This document shows, piece by piece, positions 44,310 through 62,805 of a DNA stretch of 64,000 bases (positions within the stretch are counted from its first letter, which is position 1; every line of letters starts with the position of its first letter). A model generated the notes under the pieces. That model was given only the letters and a program-made list of their open reading frames with translations, was not told where the DNA came from and did no database searches. The stretch is taken from NCBI RefSeq assembly GCF_964340395.1, contig NC_135558.1, forward strand, positions 13,049,001 to 13,113,000, given 5' to 3'. This DNA is from Glandiceps talaboti. Lineage: Eukaryota > Hemichordata > Enteropneusta > Spengelidae. A program made the position numbers and the translations under genes.

Positions 44310-45835
44310 TATGACTATTTATCGGTTTTTAGGTGTAAAATGACGTCACAGTGATTGGATATTCTTTGAATCCTTTGAATAGGTACGTGGACCAAATATT
44401 GATTCCAAAACTTCAGAACTCTGGAAGAAAAAATAAAATTGATTACAAAATGATTCATGATTGAGAAAACAAAAACTAAAGTCTGTTTGCTATAAAGTAA
44501 ACACAACACAACACAACACAACACAACACAACACAACACAACACAACACAACACAATACAACATCAACGAACGAACATACATAACGTACAACATTGGCTT
44601 ACGAGCATAGTACCATGGTGTTAGGGATTTGAAACTGTGGAGAGAGTTTTTTAAATTAAACTGTCACCCCGATATATGAAAAAAAGACATCACAATCACG
44701 AAAACGGTACTGTGCTAAAATCAGGCATATATACAAAATGTATATACAACTTTACACTGAGGTTCTATATATAAATAATATCATAAACCATACAGTTCTG
44801 ACCCAAATATTCTCAAATGGGTCTCCGGTTCTGTCAAACAAATCAAGTTCTCTTACTTACTGAAGACAGTGGTTATTGTCATGCAAAATAGTGTTCTTGT
44901 CTTGGAATGGTATGAATATTACACTCAGCCAGCTGTTGAGTACTGGTGACTACTGGTTGCTATGTTACTGTTTTCTATTGATGCCATTGGTGGGTGTATC
45001 TAGTTTTTTTATCCACATTGATTCGCATAGTTGATAAAACCTGGGCCATACTGTGGCGACTCGTTAATAGCATGATAATACAATAATAATTCGCCAATTC
45101 GCAAGAATAAACTTTAAGATAGAACTCTCTGCCGCGACTGCACCTCGTACCGAAACTATTTGATACAACTTTTACAGAGGGACACACATGTTTCTTAAAT
45201 CTGGTGAGAATGTAACTACGGCGTTGTTTCAGTAAATTGTAATATTCTTACATTTACATATTTCCCCACTCTGCGGGTCTGTTTAATGTCGATGTTTAAG
45301 ATTCCTGACAACGCGCATTGCTTAAAATGCAATGTTTCATACAGCTTTATACTACGTTCAAAGTCAAAGCTCTGTCACAATTATTACCCCTAAAACAGAT
45401 ATATAACGCCTCCCGCACCACAACCTGTACTTTCTCCAGTTCCCTAGAGAGCATGTCATACCTCAGATCATGCATTTTAAAGTATATAGAATGAATTCTT
45501 CACAGAGCAACCTCTATCCACAAAAAAGTTGCTCTATCCTACCAGATCCCCAATAATACAACTGGGTTAATGTGGCCAAATTTGGTTCGGCAGTCACCGT
45601 AACTTTCGACCACCATTTCTACTTACAAAGTATATCAAACTTAGAAAAATTAAAGCCAGGCAGATTGTCACGTTGGGGTAAAGTATACCCTTTCTATGTT
45701 ACCAACCAAAAGTATATTATGTACTTTTTCTTTTGTATTCATTTTGTTTATTTGTATCATATGTGTGTTCTTTGAAAATGTAGCTTATTTTAAATTTGTG
45801 ATCTGGTTATCAAAATAAGTTGCATTCGAATTCAT
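44310..45835. other. Upstream flank with (AACAC)n; no gene
   Basis: Pentanucleotide repeat AACAC, about 12 copies, at 44500-44563. No other feature was recognised. A 5' exon or promoter of the orphan gene may lie here but cannot be told. Confidence 0.6.
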
Positions 45836-45861
45836 CCATTCATTCATTCATTCATTCATTC

Positions 45862-45892
<31 letters not shown>

Positions 45893-46080
45893 CATACATA
45901 CATACATACACACATACACACATACACACATACACACATACACAGTACACATACATACATACATACATACATACATACATCCATACATACATCCAGCCAT
46001 CCACCCACTCATCCATCCATCCATCCATCCATTCATCCATTCATTCATTCATTCATTCATTCATTCATTCATTCGTTCGT
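45836..46080. repeat. Compound (ATTC)n/(ATAC)n/(ATCC)n microsatellite
   Basis: ATTC, then TACA, then TCCA and again ATTC repeats in order. The long frames in all phases are artefacts. Confidence 0.95.
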
Positions 46081-48768
46081 TCATATGCCCAAATACATTT
46101 TTCTAGTACTTTTAGCTGCATCAACAGTATTCAGACAGTATCGGATATTTTCAAAGTTTATAAGAATAACGATGTCGGGTCCTTACAAGTCTCACAGAAA
46201 AATCCGCGCACGTACAATTAAAGTGATGATGTTATTGATCCACGTTACTCCGTCAATAGTTCCCGAGTAACAGCGTGGAAACTAGAACGTTTGAATAAAG
46301 GGAATATACTTTATAAGACAGCTGTTGTTTATCTAGAGAAATGTTCAATGAAGCCCCACTCAATTATAATAATAGAAGTCTGGGACTTTGAATACTTCTG
46401 AAAGGCTAGTGAAATGAAATTTTGTTATAATTAATTTTGATATTCAAAATTTTGTATTCAATATGACCAAAGATACAGCTTGGAAACTGATACCGTTGTA
46501 GTAGGCCAGCCTAGATGACTACTAACAGAAAATGTTGGTAAATGTAGTTTTGTCCTCAGGTGAATTTACTTACTAATAGTGCTGTCTGTATGTCATGACG
46601 TATATCGAATTGAGTATAGACTACAGCTGTATTTGTAGATTCTGTACACACAATATGACAGCATAAAATTTATGAAAATCAGCATGCAATTTCGGTCCGC
46701 GCCAATTATTTTTCTACGTACATTTTCTTAAGGTGTCGCCATCGTATAAAATACAAAACTGTACACATGTAAGCTTACTTACATGCGATTCAATATACTC
46801 CAAAATGTATAATGTCATCTGTAAGTCATGATGAAGTGAAACTAAACTGTCGTCAAAATTTACACAAGATTAAGCCATTTAGATCTAATGTGTATTTGAG
46901 CGGTCCTACCTGTGTCTATGCGTAGCCAGGTGCGGAGTTATGAAAAGATCTACAAGGGAGAACACTTCTCGGCCTGTCAGTTTTAGCGAACTATTGCAGA
47001 AGCACGAAATGACACACAATATACATACGCATGCGTGGATAACAAAGTAGTGTCGTGTATATCGCTATCGCAGAACTGTGCAGTGTAACACAGCTCTACG
47101 CATTTAGTGAAAAAAACAGGAAATTAGTAACACAGGGTAATATTTTTTCATCATTTTACGTGGAAATTTACGGAAGTCTCCTACGCGCGATTTTCTAATT
47201 TCCTAATGGAGAACGTCTTCCGCTGTCGTAAAAAATGGGGCGAGAGGGATTAGAGTGAGAACATCATCCATTATTTATAGTTTACCGGAAAGCACCTGGC
47301 AATGTGTGGTATTATTAGCTATGATATGGTATGGTATGGTATGATATGGTATGGTATGGTATGGTACAATGCAAGCAATTTAGTAATTGAACAGAATTAC
47401 TAGCTAGGAGAAGAAACGAACCTTGACTTGAACTTTGACCTGGACATTTAGACAAAATGAGTCGAGTAATAGTTTAGAGGATTGGTCTGGGAATTAAGTG
47501 GCACGGTTCAAGTTGATTAGGATTAACTATTGGTACGGATAATATGACAGTGTCGTAGCGTCACAGTGCGTGCATCGATTTATACGTTTAATGGGGGGGG
47601 GGTAATAACAGTAGCAAGTGTGTACGTGTGCAGAGAGGCAGAGGGGCAGAGAGATCGTATGGAAATACATAACAAAACTACTCAACAGGCAAACACAGTG
47701 CATTCAATGCTAAATCTCAAGGTTTGGAATTAATTACGCCAACGTTCGCTTTACTATTGAAGGTTCGGACATAGTTCTACTGAATGCAATCTATAAATAT
47801 CACTTTCTTTTTATTAAATTTACTCTGTATTTGTGAGTTCATTGCCGTGTCTTTTTTTGATAAACATCCTTGAGCTATTTCCCAGTATAAATTACATTAC
47901 TTCGTCATACGTGACAGAATGATATACAGGCGATCGTTTCTAATTTTAAATATTGAATAAACACACCACGAGCGACGTCACATTGATAATTTTTTTTTTA
48001 GTTTGTTTGTTTGTTTGTTTGTTTGTTTGTTTGTTTGTATTTTTCGGAGAAGTGTGTACATTTTAAATTTTGAATTATGAAACCCCGTATAGCATAGTTC
48101 CAGTTCTATGGTGGTGTTCGTCAGATAAATGAATCTTGTTGGCACTGTTTAGGTTCTTTTAGAAATATTAGAGATCAATAAAATTCATAAGGTTAGTTAG
48201 ATATGGAAAATATCATAATACCTATTAGCCAAATAATATATATGTTCTATTCACATTAAATCTTCTACGTATGCCCAAGGGTCAATGTATATGGTAACAG
48301 TCTCTGGAGAATCTTGTTTTAATTCAGAGGTAAGGAGATATCCACTATATAATTGTATTTGACTTTTGAATACTTTTATACTTATGTCTTTCTATAGCGT
48401 GTATCTTTAGTAATGCCCGTTTTGAAGATATAGCCATGTCCCGAGGATATTTTATAAACACTGAATGCTTTAATATGTTTCCGAGTCCTTTTCCTTTTCC
48501 GAATTGAAAGATTTGCATAATTTATTCATTCAATCTAATAAAGACATTTGTTCGATTATTCACACTCGTCATTGTAAAGCTGTCATCTATCAATATAATT
48601 CCCTTTGACGATCGATGAAATTGTCACGTGTCTTTGTAATTTTTAAATATCTAGAAGTTGAGATGAATGCAGATGGTTAGAAGGTAACAATTATTTCTCA
48701 CGTGACAATAGGCATGTCAAAAGTAAAAATATTATGAATATATGTTGTGTTTACAATCACGTGTGTGT
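46081..48768. other. Non-coding; small repeats only
   Basis: No gene recognised in about 2.7 kb. Contains a pentanucleotide (TATGG)n array at about 47318-47365 and a (TTTG)n array at about 47998-48038. Confidence 0.6.
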
Positions 48769-48825
48769 GTATGTATGTATGTATGTATGTATGTATGTAT
48801 GTATGTATGTATGTATGTATGTATG

Positions 48826-48857
<32 letters not shown>

Positions 48858-48889
48858 TGTATGTATGTATGTATGTATGTGTGAGTATG

Positions 48890-48923
<34 letters not shown>

Positions 48924-48931
48924 TGAGTATG

Positions 48932-48962
<31 letters not shown>

Positions 48963-49137
48963 ATATGTATGTATGTATGTATGTATGTGTGTGTGTATGT
49001 GTGTATGTATGTATGTATGTATGTATGTATGTATGTATGTATGTATGTATGTATGTATGTATGCATGTATGCATGTATGTATGTATGTATGTATGTATGT
49101 ATGTATGTATGTATGTATGTATGTATGCATGCATGCA
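48769..49137. repeat. Large (TATG)n microsatellite
   Basis: About 370 bp of TATG units with interruptions. Two of these repeat as a block: GAGTATGTATATATG occurs at about 48893 and 48925, so part of the array grew by duplication of larger segments. Confidence 0.95.
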
Positions 49138-50159
49138 GGGGGGGTCTGTTCTCAGGCTGGTTCTGAGATGCAGTGTATGCTATATTTAATGAAATGATAC
49201 CATCTCCTATACTTATAAAAAATGAGGCGTTGTCAAGCAATTATTTGATCATAAGCCGCAGGTAATAACGCTGAATAGTCCAATAAACACATCACGTAAG
49301 CCGTCTCCCAACGGTATAGTTGACGCAGATAACTGTAAATTTCATTAGCTCGGTGACACAATTTTATATGTGAATTCGGTCTACAACATATTACGTAGTA
49401 CATTGAACCCTCGAGCAGAGTGTATATAGAATTCCGAGGAAAAAGCAATATATCATTTATACGTGTACATATGCCTGCTTCCTTCTTAAATGTTTTTTTT
49501 CCGTCAAACTTAGCATTTTTGAACCCATTTGTTAACCGTCAATTAGCGTAATTAGGACATGGCTGGAACGTACATGCGTGCACGCGCGTCACGAGTAAGG
49601 ACAATAACCTGACCGAAATGGATGCGCATGCGTCCGAAACAACTATTATTGCAAAATTCTATAGCAACCATTTGTAAATTTTCAAGACAATTTTGAAGAA
49701 AACTGCCATTTGATATAATAATGAACGGAAAAATAATGTTTTCAACATATCGATCATTTTCGTAAAGTTTCCAATATGGCTGAGTACATTGACAGCTTAA
49801 ATTTGTTCACGACCGTTGTCAATTGAACGAAGACACATATGAATCTGTCTGCGTTATTCACGGTGTGTGTTAGTTTTTATGATATTAATACCCTGTCGCG
49901 GTGTAACGAAGTGTTCGGTGACGTTTGGGAGTCAGGATCAGATAGCAACTCTAGATCTCCTATTTGAACGAAACAACTCTTCATGACGTATACGTTACGT
50001 CTGTATTAGTAAATGTATTTTTTATAATATCTGTCAATTATAATTCTATTCTAAAATAGCAAACAATAAAACACAACCATAACGTGTTCTCTGCAAGATG
50101 AGATATTGACTGTGTCCCGGAAGCATGTTTATTTCGAGATACAGTGAAACCGACATTAT
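49138..50159. other. No gene recognised
   Basis: AT-rich, short frames without motifs. Confidence 0.5.
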
Positions 50160-50251
50160 ACGTACGTACGTACGTACGTACGTGTATGTATGTATGTATG
50201 TATGTATGTATGTATGTATGTATGTATGTATGTATGTATGTATGTATGTAT
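50160..50251. repeat. (ACGT)n(ATGT)n microsatellite
   Basis: Six TACG units pass into about 17 TATG units. Confidence 0.95.
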
Positions 50252-51570
50252 ACAAGTAATAAATGTCGTCCGGGTAAATACACGCCGACGTAGGAGGAGT
50301 GTATTGCCCGGATGGTATTTATCTTGTACCCCGGCAAATAATTCAATGGTGTCATATTCTTTCCAGGAAAAACTTCATACACTCAATGTTTATATTTTGA
50401 TTTTCGACAAGACACCCTGGCGCCAACGTGACTTCCAATCGAAGCTGACAGGTGTCAACAAACTGAATACAGCCTGTGTCAACATTCAATGTCACACACG
50501 TTACTGTATCGCTATGTTGCACGACAAAAATAGAAATTACATCCCAATGTACAGTGTATTTCATACCACTATGTATTTGCTTGATATTATTATGTAGGAC
50601 ATTCATATTACAAACTACTCAATACAATCACATCCATCATGTGTATGCAACTAGTGAGTGTAATTTTTATTATTACGAACAGACGTGAAAATAGTGTTCA
50701 ACTTGTGAATGGAAGTCTTATCTGTTCAGTCACAGTCAGTGGTCATGTTTTTGTTATGATTGTCTGTGTCTAATCACTCTTCCCTGGATGCCATTAATTG
50801 GATCTCATACACAGCAAATACACTCCCGCCACCGACATTTGATAAATTTGCTACTCTGCTGATACACCGGTCTTCACGCCTTTCCCTGATTGGTCAATAG
50901 CCTCATTTGTAACTGTCAGTCGAAAATTTAACGCCCAGCCGGAGTACAAGTATGTATGTATGTATGTATGTATGTATGTATGTATGTATGTATGTATGTA
51001 TGTATGTATGTATGTATGTAGTATCATATGTAAATGTCATGTTTATGATCAGGAAGTTTTTTCGGCCAAGACGAAGTAAGTGCTATTGTTTTCAGGTTAC
51101 CATTTTGTCTATCTTTTGTCACACATAAATTGACATATGTTATTGATTGGGCCTACTAAGACATCATCCAAGGTAAACCTTGATGAAACGACGGTTTGCA
51201 ATCTACTTTGTTAGCAGATACTCAGTATAACATGACTCGTTAACGAGATGAAAATGTAACATCCGTCCTTAATGACCATTCAAACAATAGCTATATCCAC
51301 AGGCATACAATTTAGCTACAGTTTAAATTCATAATGATCATTATCATAAAACATGTTATGTAGTGCTGCAATAATATATAAGCTTACACGTATTCAATAG
51401 AAGTTAAAATTAAAGTTTCACAACAAGATTTTAGTTTTATAAACTTTGTCTAATTTGATTGTGTATTTTTAATACGCAATAAACTTTATCACTTGTTAAA
51501 CAATGTCGATTCGTGTACAACTGAGAATAGTTGCCTGTGTGTTATTCTTCAAAATCCATGTCATCAATTA
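50252..51570. other. Non-coding with (TATG)n at 50950-51020
   Basis: No gene recognised. Includes a second (TATG)n array of about 17 units. Confidence 0.55.
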
Positions 51571-51953
51571 GGCCTACAAAAAAAATCGTTTGGTTTCGAT
51601 TACCCGACCCCACCTAGTTTTTCATTACCGACCCTAAACTTTTGTTTACGTATATTCAAGAAAAAATCAATCAATCCCCAAAAATTGTTAAGTCTCGCGA
51701 GAAAAAAATCAAAAACATTGTGAAGTCTCGCGAGAAATATTGGATGCTGTAACTGACATCAACTTAAAAAGACAATATAAAACTGTTTTTCCAATCTGTA
51801 ATGGCTGTACATCTTATTAGAAGAAACCAATAACACAGAGACCATATGGAAAACATAACTACCTGAACTAGACACTCACTCATAAAAAAAATATACCTAC
51901 CCCACCTTTTCTAAATTTGAGAGTAATCGGAACCACACAATTATTTTTAGGCC
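51571..51953. mobile_element. Harbinger-type MITE, copy 2
   Basis: 383 bp, ends GGCCTACAAAAAAAATCGTTTG and the reverse complement GGCCTAAAAATAATTGTGTGG. TTA flanks both sides (51568-51570 and 51954-51956). It is collinear with copy 1, including TCTGTAATGGCTGTACATCT. Confidence 0.82.
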
Positions 51954-55655
<3,702 letters not shown>

Positions 55656-55802
55656 AGTACAGGAACCTCGTGACTAACTTAGCACAGAACTAACAGTAGA
55701 GGCCAGATAGGCCTAAAGTCAGTACGACTCTGTGAATCTCTGAAACAGGCCTTCTTTAAGCCAGTTCAAAAGAACACTATTTTCTGTGTCTCTCAATTTT
55801 CT

Positions 55803-55921
55803 ATGCATGGTAGTATAACCCACGTGGATTATACTTCCATGGTCTATGTTACAACATATACGAGTATGTATAGTATATCTCATCATGGAAGTATAACCCA
55901 CGTGGGTTATACTTCCATGAT
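55803..55921. repeat. Pair of ~40-bp palindromes centred on CACGTG
   Basis: 55882-55921 is a perfect 40-bp palindrome whose centre reads CCCACGTGGG and whose half is ATCATGGAAGTATAACCCAC. A near-copy with a few mismatches lies 78 bp upstream (about 55803-55843). No spacer separates the arms. Confidence 0.9.
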
Positions 55922-58900
55922 CTCATTTAGTGATCTTAGAGTATATATACTCCGTCCCTGCTTTACATCAGTGGTCCCTGCTAGTACATCTCCCCTATTA
56001 AATACATCCATGGTATGTGACAGCCCGAGTAACCTTTTTGTATACTTACCGACACCGAATCCCCAGTTTGACACACATGAGTTCTAAGAGAACTATCAGT
56101 CTACACCTATCGATACCAGATTATATAACAACGTATAACTACACCGACCTTCTGTGAGTTAGCGACGTATATATGCGTCTGGAAATACTACGTAGCTCCT
56201 TGGCTTCAAGATCAACACTCTGCCACCTAGAACATCTGATTTACTTCCATTTGTAAATAAACTTTTAATTCACTTTGAAGACAATGCTTACGGCGTACGC
56301 AAACCTTTACATCGAGTGATAACGTTTCTTTTGTTCGAGTTTAACATCGGGTCGTTAGCATTCCACATTGCGCATTGTCATTAATTTTCTCTTAATAACT
56401 GACAGCTTAATGTGTAAATAATGTTAATTTAGAAAACTAAACCGTGTTTTATATGCATCGAGGGTGTAATTTTCCCCCACTTTTAACCATTACTTAAAAG
56501 ATGCCAGAATTTTTTCCTATTGACTTGATTGCATTGAAACTATTGTCACAGTGGCGGTTAAATCGAAAAACTACTCAACAACGTTTTGTTTTTTGTCTGC
56601 CGAATCATTAGACTCAAGTGAAGGGTCTATGACCGAATGTGATATTTAATCACAGACAAGTACCAGTAAGTTTTTATTACTTGTCTATGATTTAATGTAA
56701 TGAACTTGCCTAATACACAAATCGAATCTACTGAACACTTGAATCCATATCGAGAAAAGAGGGCGCTTCCGTGATGATCTGCATAAACATTTTTTTTTGG
56801 AAAATTGCAAAGATTTTGTTTCACTTCTTAGTTTTAAAATCAAAGAAGCATACTGAATTATTAACTTAGGATCAGAATTGTGCCGCCAGTCGATTATAAA
56901 GTTGATGTTTATCAAAATATTGTAGAAAATTGATATTTTGATCGATTTTCTTTGACGGTGAAAGTACTCCACATGCACAATGAACTTACTTGAAGGTCAG
57001 ATGGCGACCTGGAATATACTAGTGGTAGCTACTGAAATCACAACTTCTGTTTTCATTCATTGCTCACTCAGAATGTGTGATATATAGAGATGACCCCAGT
57101 AGTCGGGGAAAACGGCGAAATTAGATAATTTTGACAACATTCTGACCTCTATTTCAAAGATTTGTATGGTGAATCATGATTTTGTTTTAAATTCATGTGA
57201 GAATGAGTTGGATTTTTCTTGAACAAAGTAACAGCAAAGTTTTAAAAAGTTTGTTTCAAAGACGTTACATTACTTCACTGACTAAAAACACATCAGACGA
57301 TTTCATCAATGGCACTCGCTCTGTTACAGCGCCACCAACGATATCAACTTGAAGTCGTTATCTTGACATTGAAAAGACACTGTTATTAACGTTAAGTTCA
57401 ATAACTTGAATAAGCCATCATCGTAAATCTTCTAAACCTCTATATATCGATCACACATACTCAGAAACCACAAAAAAGTGCGCCAAAACACACTTGTTTA
57501 GTTCGTTTCCAATAACAAAAGCCGTTCTCGTGGTAACATCGTCCCAGACGATGACCCCAGTTCGACACTATTTGAATTGCAGGGTGGACTCGATCAATCT
57601 ATGTAAATGGAAACATTCTCCGGTCGTTCACTCACAGGATCGAGTTTAGACCATTAAAAGTAATTATATTATCATAAAGCAAGCACCGACATAATAAATC
57701 GTTCAATATATCGAACGTTGTGTCATAATGTAACGAAGAAGGCGTGACAGGTGCCACGAATGAGGACTTCATTCGTTTTTTCTCAACGAGCTATTTAAAC
57801 GCTAAACAAAAGACATTGCAATGTCTACACGAAAGAAATAGGGACTTGATTTTTTATAGAAACGTATTCTAACTTATCGCTTTTCATAGTAAAGTCGAGA
57901 CGCGCCAAAAAAAGTGATAAACACAGATTATTGATTTGTTTTTTTTTAGATACTTCGGTAAGTACCAGACACATGATTGAAAAGACAAGGACTTAAATGG
58001 AAATATTTCTGAGTCACTTGAAAACCATTAGTTTAGCGCCATTTTATCAATAAGGATGAACGACTGCAAACCAAAGTATTGTTGAGATACGCCAACATAT
58101 TCAATAAACTTTCAGAATTTTGCTAGGTATCAGATATAGTGTATAGATATATATAGGGACTTCATTTTTTGGGAAATATTTCTTATTTCAGTGTACTAAT
58201 TTTCACATTATTTATTACTAGGGACCGTTGTCATAACTCTAAACCAAAATGCATTTGAGATACGACAGAAATTTCGAAACCCACAACTTTTGACTAAAAT
58301 TGTGAAATACATCTAATTTTTGTCACTTTAAACCCTCAGCATACATCATTTTATAAAACATCGCCATGAATATATTATAAACCAAAATATAGTTGAGATA
58401 CGAAATAATTGCTAAAAACCCGTAGACTTAAGCTTTTGACGGTAAAAATTTAGGCGGGGAAATTTTTGCGGTTGAAGTGTGTAAAAGAAAGTATATTGTG
58501 TCCTGCAAGTGCAGTTTATTATGTTGAAACGGAATTTGATCGTCTGCTATCGCCCATATACATCCACTTTGACCTATTCTGTGTTAGTTTGTCACCTACG
58601 ATATGAACTGATACAATGACGTCATTCTCGGATGTGACACGGCGATAAATAGTGTGATATATAGTTTCACATCACCAGTCATTCGTTAAATATCTGTTAG
58701 CCTGTAATTGCTACTTACATGTATTTTGACGACGACACGATGAACAAAAATTCAATTTGAAACGAAATGTTAACGCTTTACAGCTTCCGATAGCTGCAAA
58801 CTACAACTACTTTCTCGCCGATGAAAATCCATCCAAAATTTTAGCGAACAATTGCTCAATTCTCCCGACAAATCTATAATGGTGATAAACGAGCGCGAAA

Positions 58901-59631
58901 AATTTCCCGCTCAATCTTTCGTATTCAGTGCTTCGCATGTTCTTGTTTTTGACTTTCCGGTAGAGAACTGAAACTTTCTTCACAAGAACGTGACGGAAAA
59001 AATACAATATAAACAAATGCGTGGTATATAAAAGTGGTCGTTATTTGGAGATGACGCACAGTGTTCTAGTCCTGGGTAGGGCAATGTATATCGGCCACAG
59101 TGTGTGACTACAATGAGCCAACAGACACAACATCAATTTGAAGAAAGAGTTAAATGAATACGATTGTATAAATCTAAAACAATACGCTGGAGAATGTTTC
59201 TTATTGCGGTCAAAAACCTTATATTAGCAGGCCCATATTCAAGTACACTGAGTCACGCTACCAAGTGTCAAGTGCTCCAAAACACCATTTAAATAAACAC
59301 GCCAATAAATCAGTTAATGTGCCGCTGCTGTGAGGGTAAACTTAGCCTTGAAACTGATATAATATGTTTACTATACTAGTATATTGTTGGTTATGACAGA
59401 AAATGTCACCTTGATGACTCACAATATATAGCTGACAATGCATACATATGTAAAAAAAAATCAATTTACTGCTGCGACAAAAATAATCTTGTTTTTCATC
59501 ACGGGCTACAAAGTTATCTGATTTAGGAGTAATCACTCTGGAGTAGATCTATTGGCCATGACATACTTATATAAAGATCAAAGGTACTTCACAATTTTGA
59601 ACTGCTAATCTTGATATCATTATCATCATAT
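55922..59631. other. No gene recognised
   Basis: About 3.7 kb of AT-rich DNA. Short minus-strand frames (56627-56978, 58807-59016) have no motif, neighbour or splice support. Confidence 0.5.
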
Positions 59632-59813
59632 CATACATACATACATACATACATACATACATACATACATACATACATACATACATACATACATACACAC
59701 ACACATACATACATACATACATACATACATACATACATACATACATACATACACACGTACATACGTACATACGTACATACATACGTACGTACATACATAC
59801 ATACATACATACA

Positions 59814-59841
<28 letters not shown>
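59632..59841. repeat. (ATAC)n microsatellite
   Basis: About 210 bp of TACA units with short CACA and TACG variants. Confidence 0.97.
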
Positions 59842-59844
<3 letters not shown>

Positions 59845-60074
59845 TCACTTCCTCTAACGTTTCTTGATTGAGTTGGTAAAATGAAATACATACATTCTTA
59901 AAAGTAATTCTTACTTAGCAAACCAACGATAGAGTTGTTGCCGTGTGAGAGTAAAGGAGATACATTAATTTGTAGCTAACGTAAAGTCAGTTGAAGTAGA
60001 CGACAGTCTATTAAAGCGTTCTTCAACGCACCCTATCTTTATCCATTAAAGCCACTTTCATGCTGCAGCTCTCA

Positions 60075-60437
60075 GGCCCGAGAAAAAAATATTTGGTTCC
60101 AGTTATCCGACCCCACCTTTTCACTGCCGACCCTAAACTTTTTGTTTTGTGTATGCGAGGAAATTATATTTGCGAAAATTGTGAAGCCTCGCGAGAAATA
60201 GTGAATAAATGTGGAAACTGACATCAACTTAAAAATAAATCAATATAAAACTGTTCTTCCAATCTGTAATGGCTGTACATCTGATGAGAAGAAACCACTA
60301 TAACACAGAGACCATATGGAAAACGATGGAAAACATAACTACCCGAACTAGACACTCACATATGATAAAAAAATCTACCTACCCCTACCTATTCTAAAAC
60401 TGAGCGTAATGGGAACCACACAATATTTTTTGAGGTT
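60075..60437. mobile_element. Harbinger-type MITE, copy 3
   Basis: 363 bp, collinear with copies 1 and 2. The left end is GGCCCGAGAAAAAAATATTTGG and the right end is partly eroded (..TTTTTGAGGTT). TCA occurs at both borders (60072-60074, 60438-60440), consistent with a 3-bp target duplication. Confidence 0.75.
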
Positions 60438-62610
60438 TCATGTTAATTTAATATTCGGGAGAGACTTTATTAATAATAAGAAATAATCTATCGTTTTCCT
60501 AAATAACTTACAATACCACAAAGCGTACAGAATTTTGTTCAGTCGTTCTCCTAATAAGAAGACTATCAGACAGTGTGCGAAATATCTATGAAGCATTGTA
60601 CAGAGGAAATATTGATGGCTTTAACACAAAGTTGATTTTTGAGTAATCACTAAGCTGTAAATTGGAATGTGTTTAATACTTAACTATATGCTGTGACATT
60701 GCAAACTCATGGTTTAAAGTATACATTAATTAAAATTTAACAGGTAAATAAATATTATTAGCTATGTTGCATTAAACACATTGTCGAGCACAATTAAGTC
60801 AACTGAAATGATACTCGGAAAGTGGAGCTGAGAGACTTCAACGCTGCATTAGCCTGCTTATGAATTATCAAAGTGTACCGTTTAGTTTTTTTATTACAAG
60901 CCATCGATCACAACAACTTAGGCATCATACTTCGACCCCATTCACCGTATCAGTCAGTTAGTATAGCATGGTACTTTAAATAGCATAGTTCGCACTTTAA
61001 CACGCCTCCACTGTTTGGAGACAGATTGGGACGTGAATAGACCGAAGAAGTGAAAACCTTTCGTCGCTAGCTCCATGGCCTGACTTTCAAATATACCAAT
61101 ACGGATATATGGGATCTATCATTGTAATGTTGACACCGGGTTACCATGGTAGCTAGTCATAACAACCTCCGCAACTGTAAGTTTTAACGTATCCAGGCGA
61201 GAACGCCACTAAATGACAAAATCAAATTTTACTTTCGTATACTCTAGGGGAAAAAAATATTCAAAAGTGTGACGAATATAAGTTTTAAATCCCTGGATGC
61301 CAAATGGAATAGGTTGACATTTGCCCATGTCTGTATTGTTGAGATAAACGAAGCCAGGCGGCGTGATCTGACTTGAGTAGACATACCACCATTGCCATGT
61401 ACGTGTGAGGTGTTGATATCAATACTGTAGTCACAACATTATCACAATATTTAGAAAAACCTCTCCACAAAACGCTCTCCCGCGGTGTCTATAATCCATG
61501 ATGTATGTTGTGTACCCTCCTAGAAACTGTTAAAGTATACATGAGCTTTATACATATGTATCAATATACGCTATCATAGTTTTAAAATGCACGTTGCTGT
61601 CGGAATGCGGATAGTGAATCTTGCACCATAATTTAGCTGACGACGCGACCCAGTGTCAGAGCTTGCAGATAACCCTAATGTTATATAGATGAATTGGGTA
61701 ACGACTACCCTAGCAAATTTACATTTTTTCGTTCAATTTTAAGCTTCTTTAAAGCACAGTTTCTAACTTACCGTTTATTGTTGGACTTCAGAGTGGCACA
61801 CTTGTCATCATCTCCGACGCTCTATGTGCTACAGTATTTATGAGATAGTCAAGTTCTTTTAAAACTTGTACCCCCAGTATACACGACACGGTTCTCCACA
61901 TGAAGATTTGACGCGAGGTTGACAGTAAGTTCTACCGGGCTGACAAGAACACATGACGTGATGTCAGACTTCGCGTCGATAGCCTATCGATCCGCTTTAT
62001 GTTTGTTCGTGAGTTCATTTGAGGTGACTATTAAATCGACCCTCAGAACATTATGTGGGCAGCAAAGTTTAACCTAACAGCCAACCGTTTATTTGTTTAT
62101 GATAAGGGAAGTTAATATACTGCCCATAAATTCCACTCGAGTACACGACATATCATTCAAATCGCTGCTCTGAGGAGAACTAAATAACAAAGTACGGACT
62201 CTTTTTTGAATTCCTAATTCCTCTAAATAATACTATTTCTACACAAAAGAATGAAAGACAAAACACGCAGATTACTGTCACCAATCAGAAATGTCAGATT
62301 CACTTTGACACTGTAGGTGAACAAGAGATTTGTTCGAAACGTCTGTGTCCCATGGAAGAAGGGAACTTGAGTATAAAATAGAAATATGTTCACATTAATA
62401 TTTTGATTTTAAAAATATTCACATATGTTTCGTATATTTTCAGACATTTATTTGAATGTGTTTGGTGTCAAACCGTAATGGAATATTTCCATCTGGAAAG
62501 GCAAATGTGCTCAAAATTCCAAAAATAACCATACCGTCAATTAAAAGTTATTTGTTTGTGTACACGTGTTTGGTGCGTGGCACTTTGCCAACTTGGAGTG
62601 CAGACACCCC

Positions 62611-62644
<34 letters not shown>

Positions 62645-62805
62645 GTCAATTGAACTCATATCTCTGCACTGAAGATGGAGGGAGTTGATATATATATTAT
62701 AATAATAATAATAAACAGTCAAGTGTTTCTAATAAACAGTAACCATGTTGCAACTAACGTCGGCAGAAAATTTCTGCCCCTCATAGATAGATAAGCATTG
62801 CCCTA
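60438..62805. other. Non-coding; (CA)n at 62611-62642
   Basis: No gene recognised. A short (CA)n run and a (TAA)n run near 62700 are present. Confidence 0.55.
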
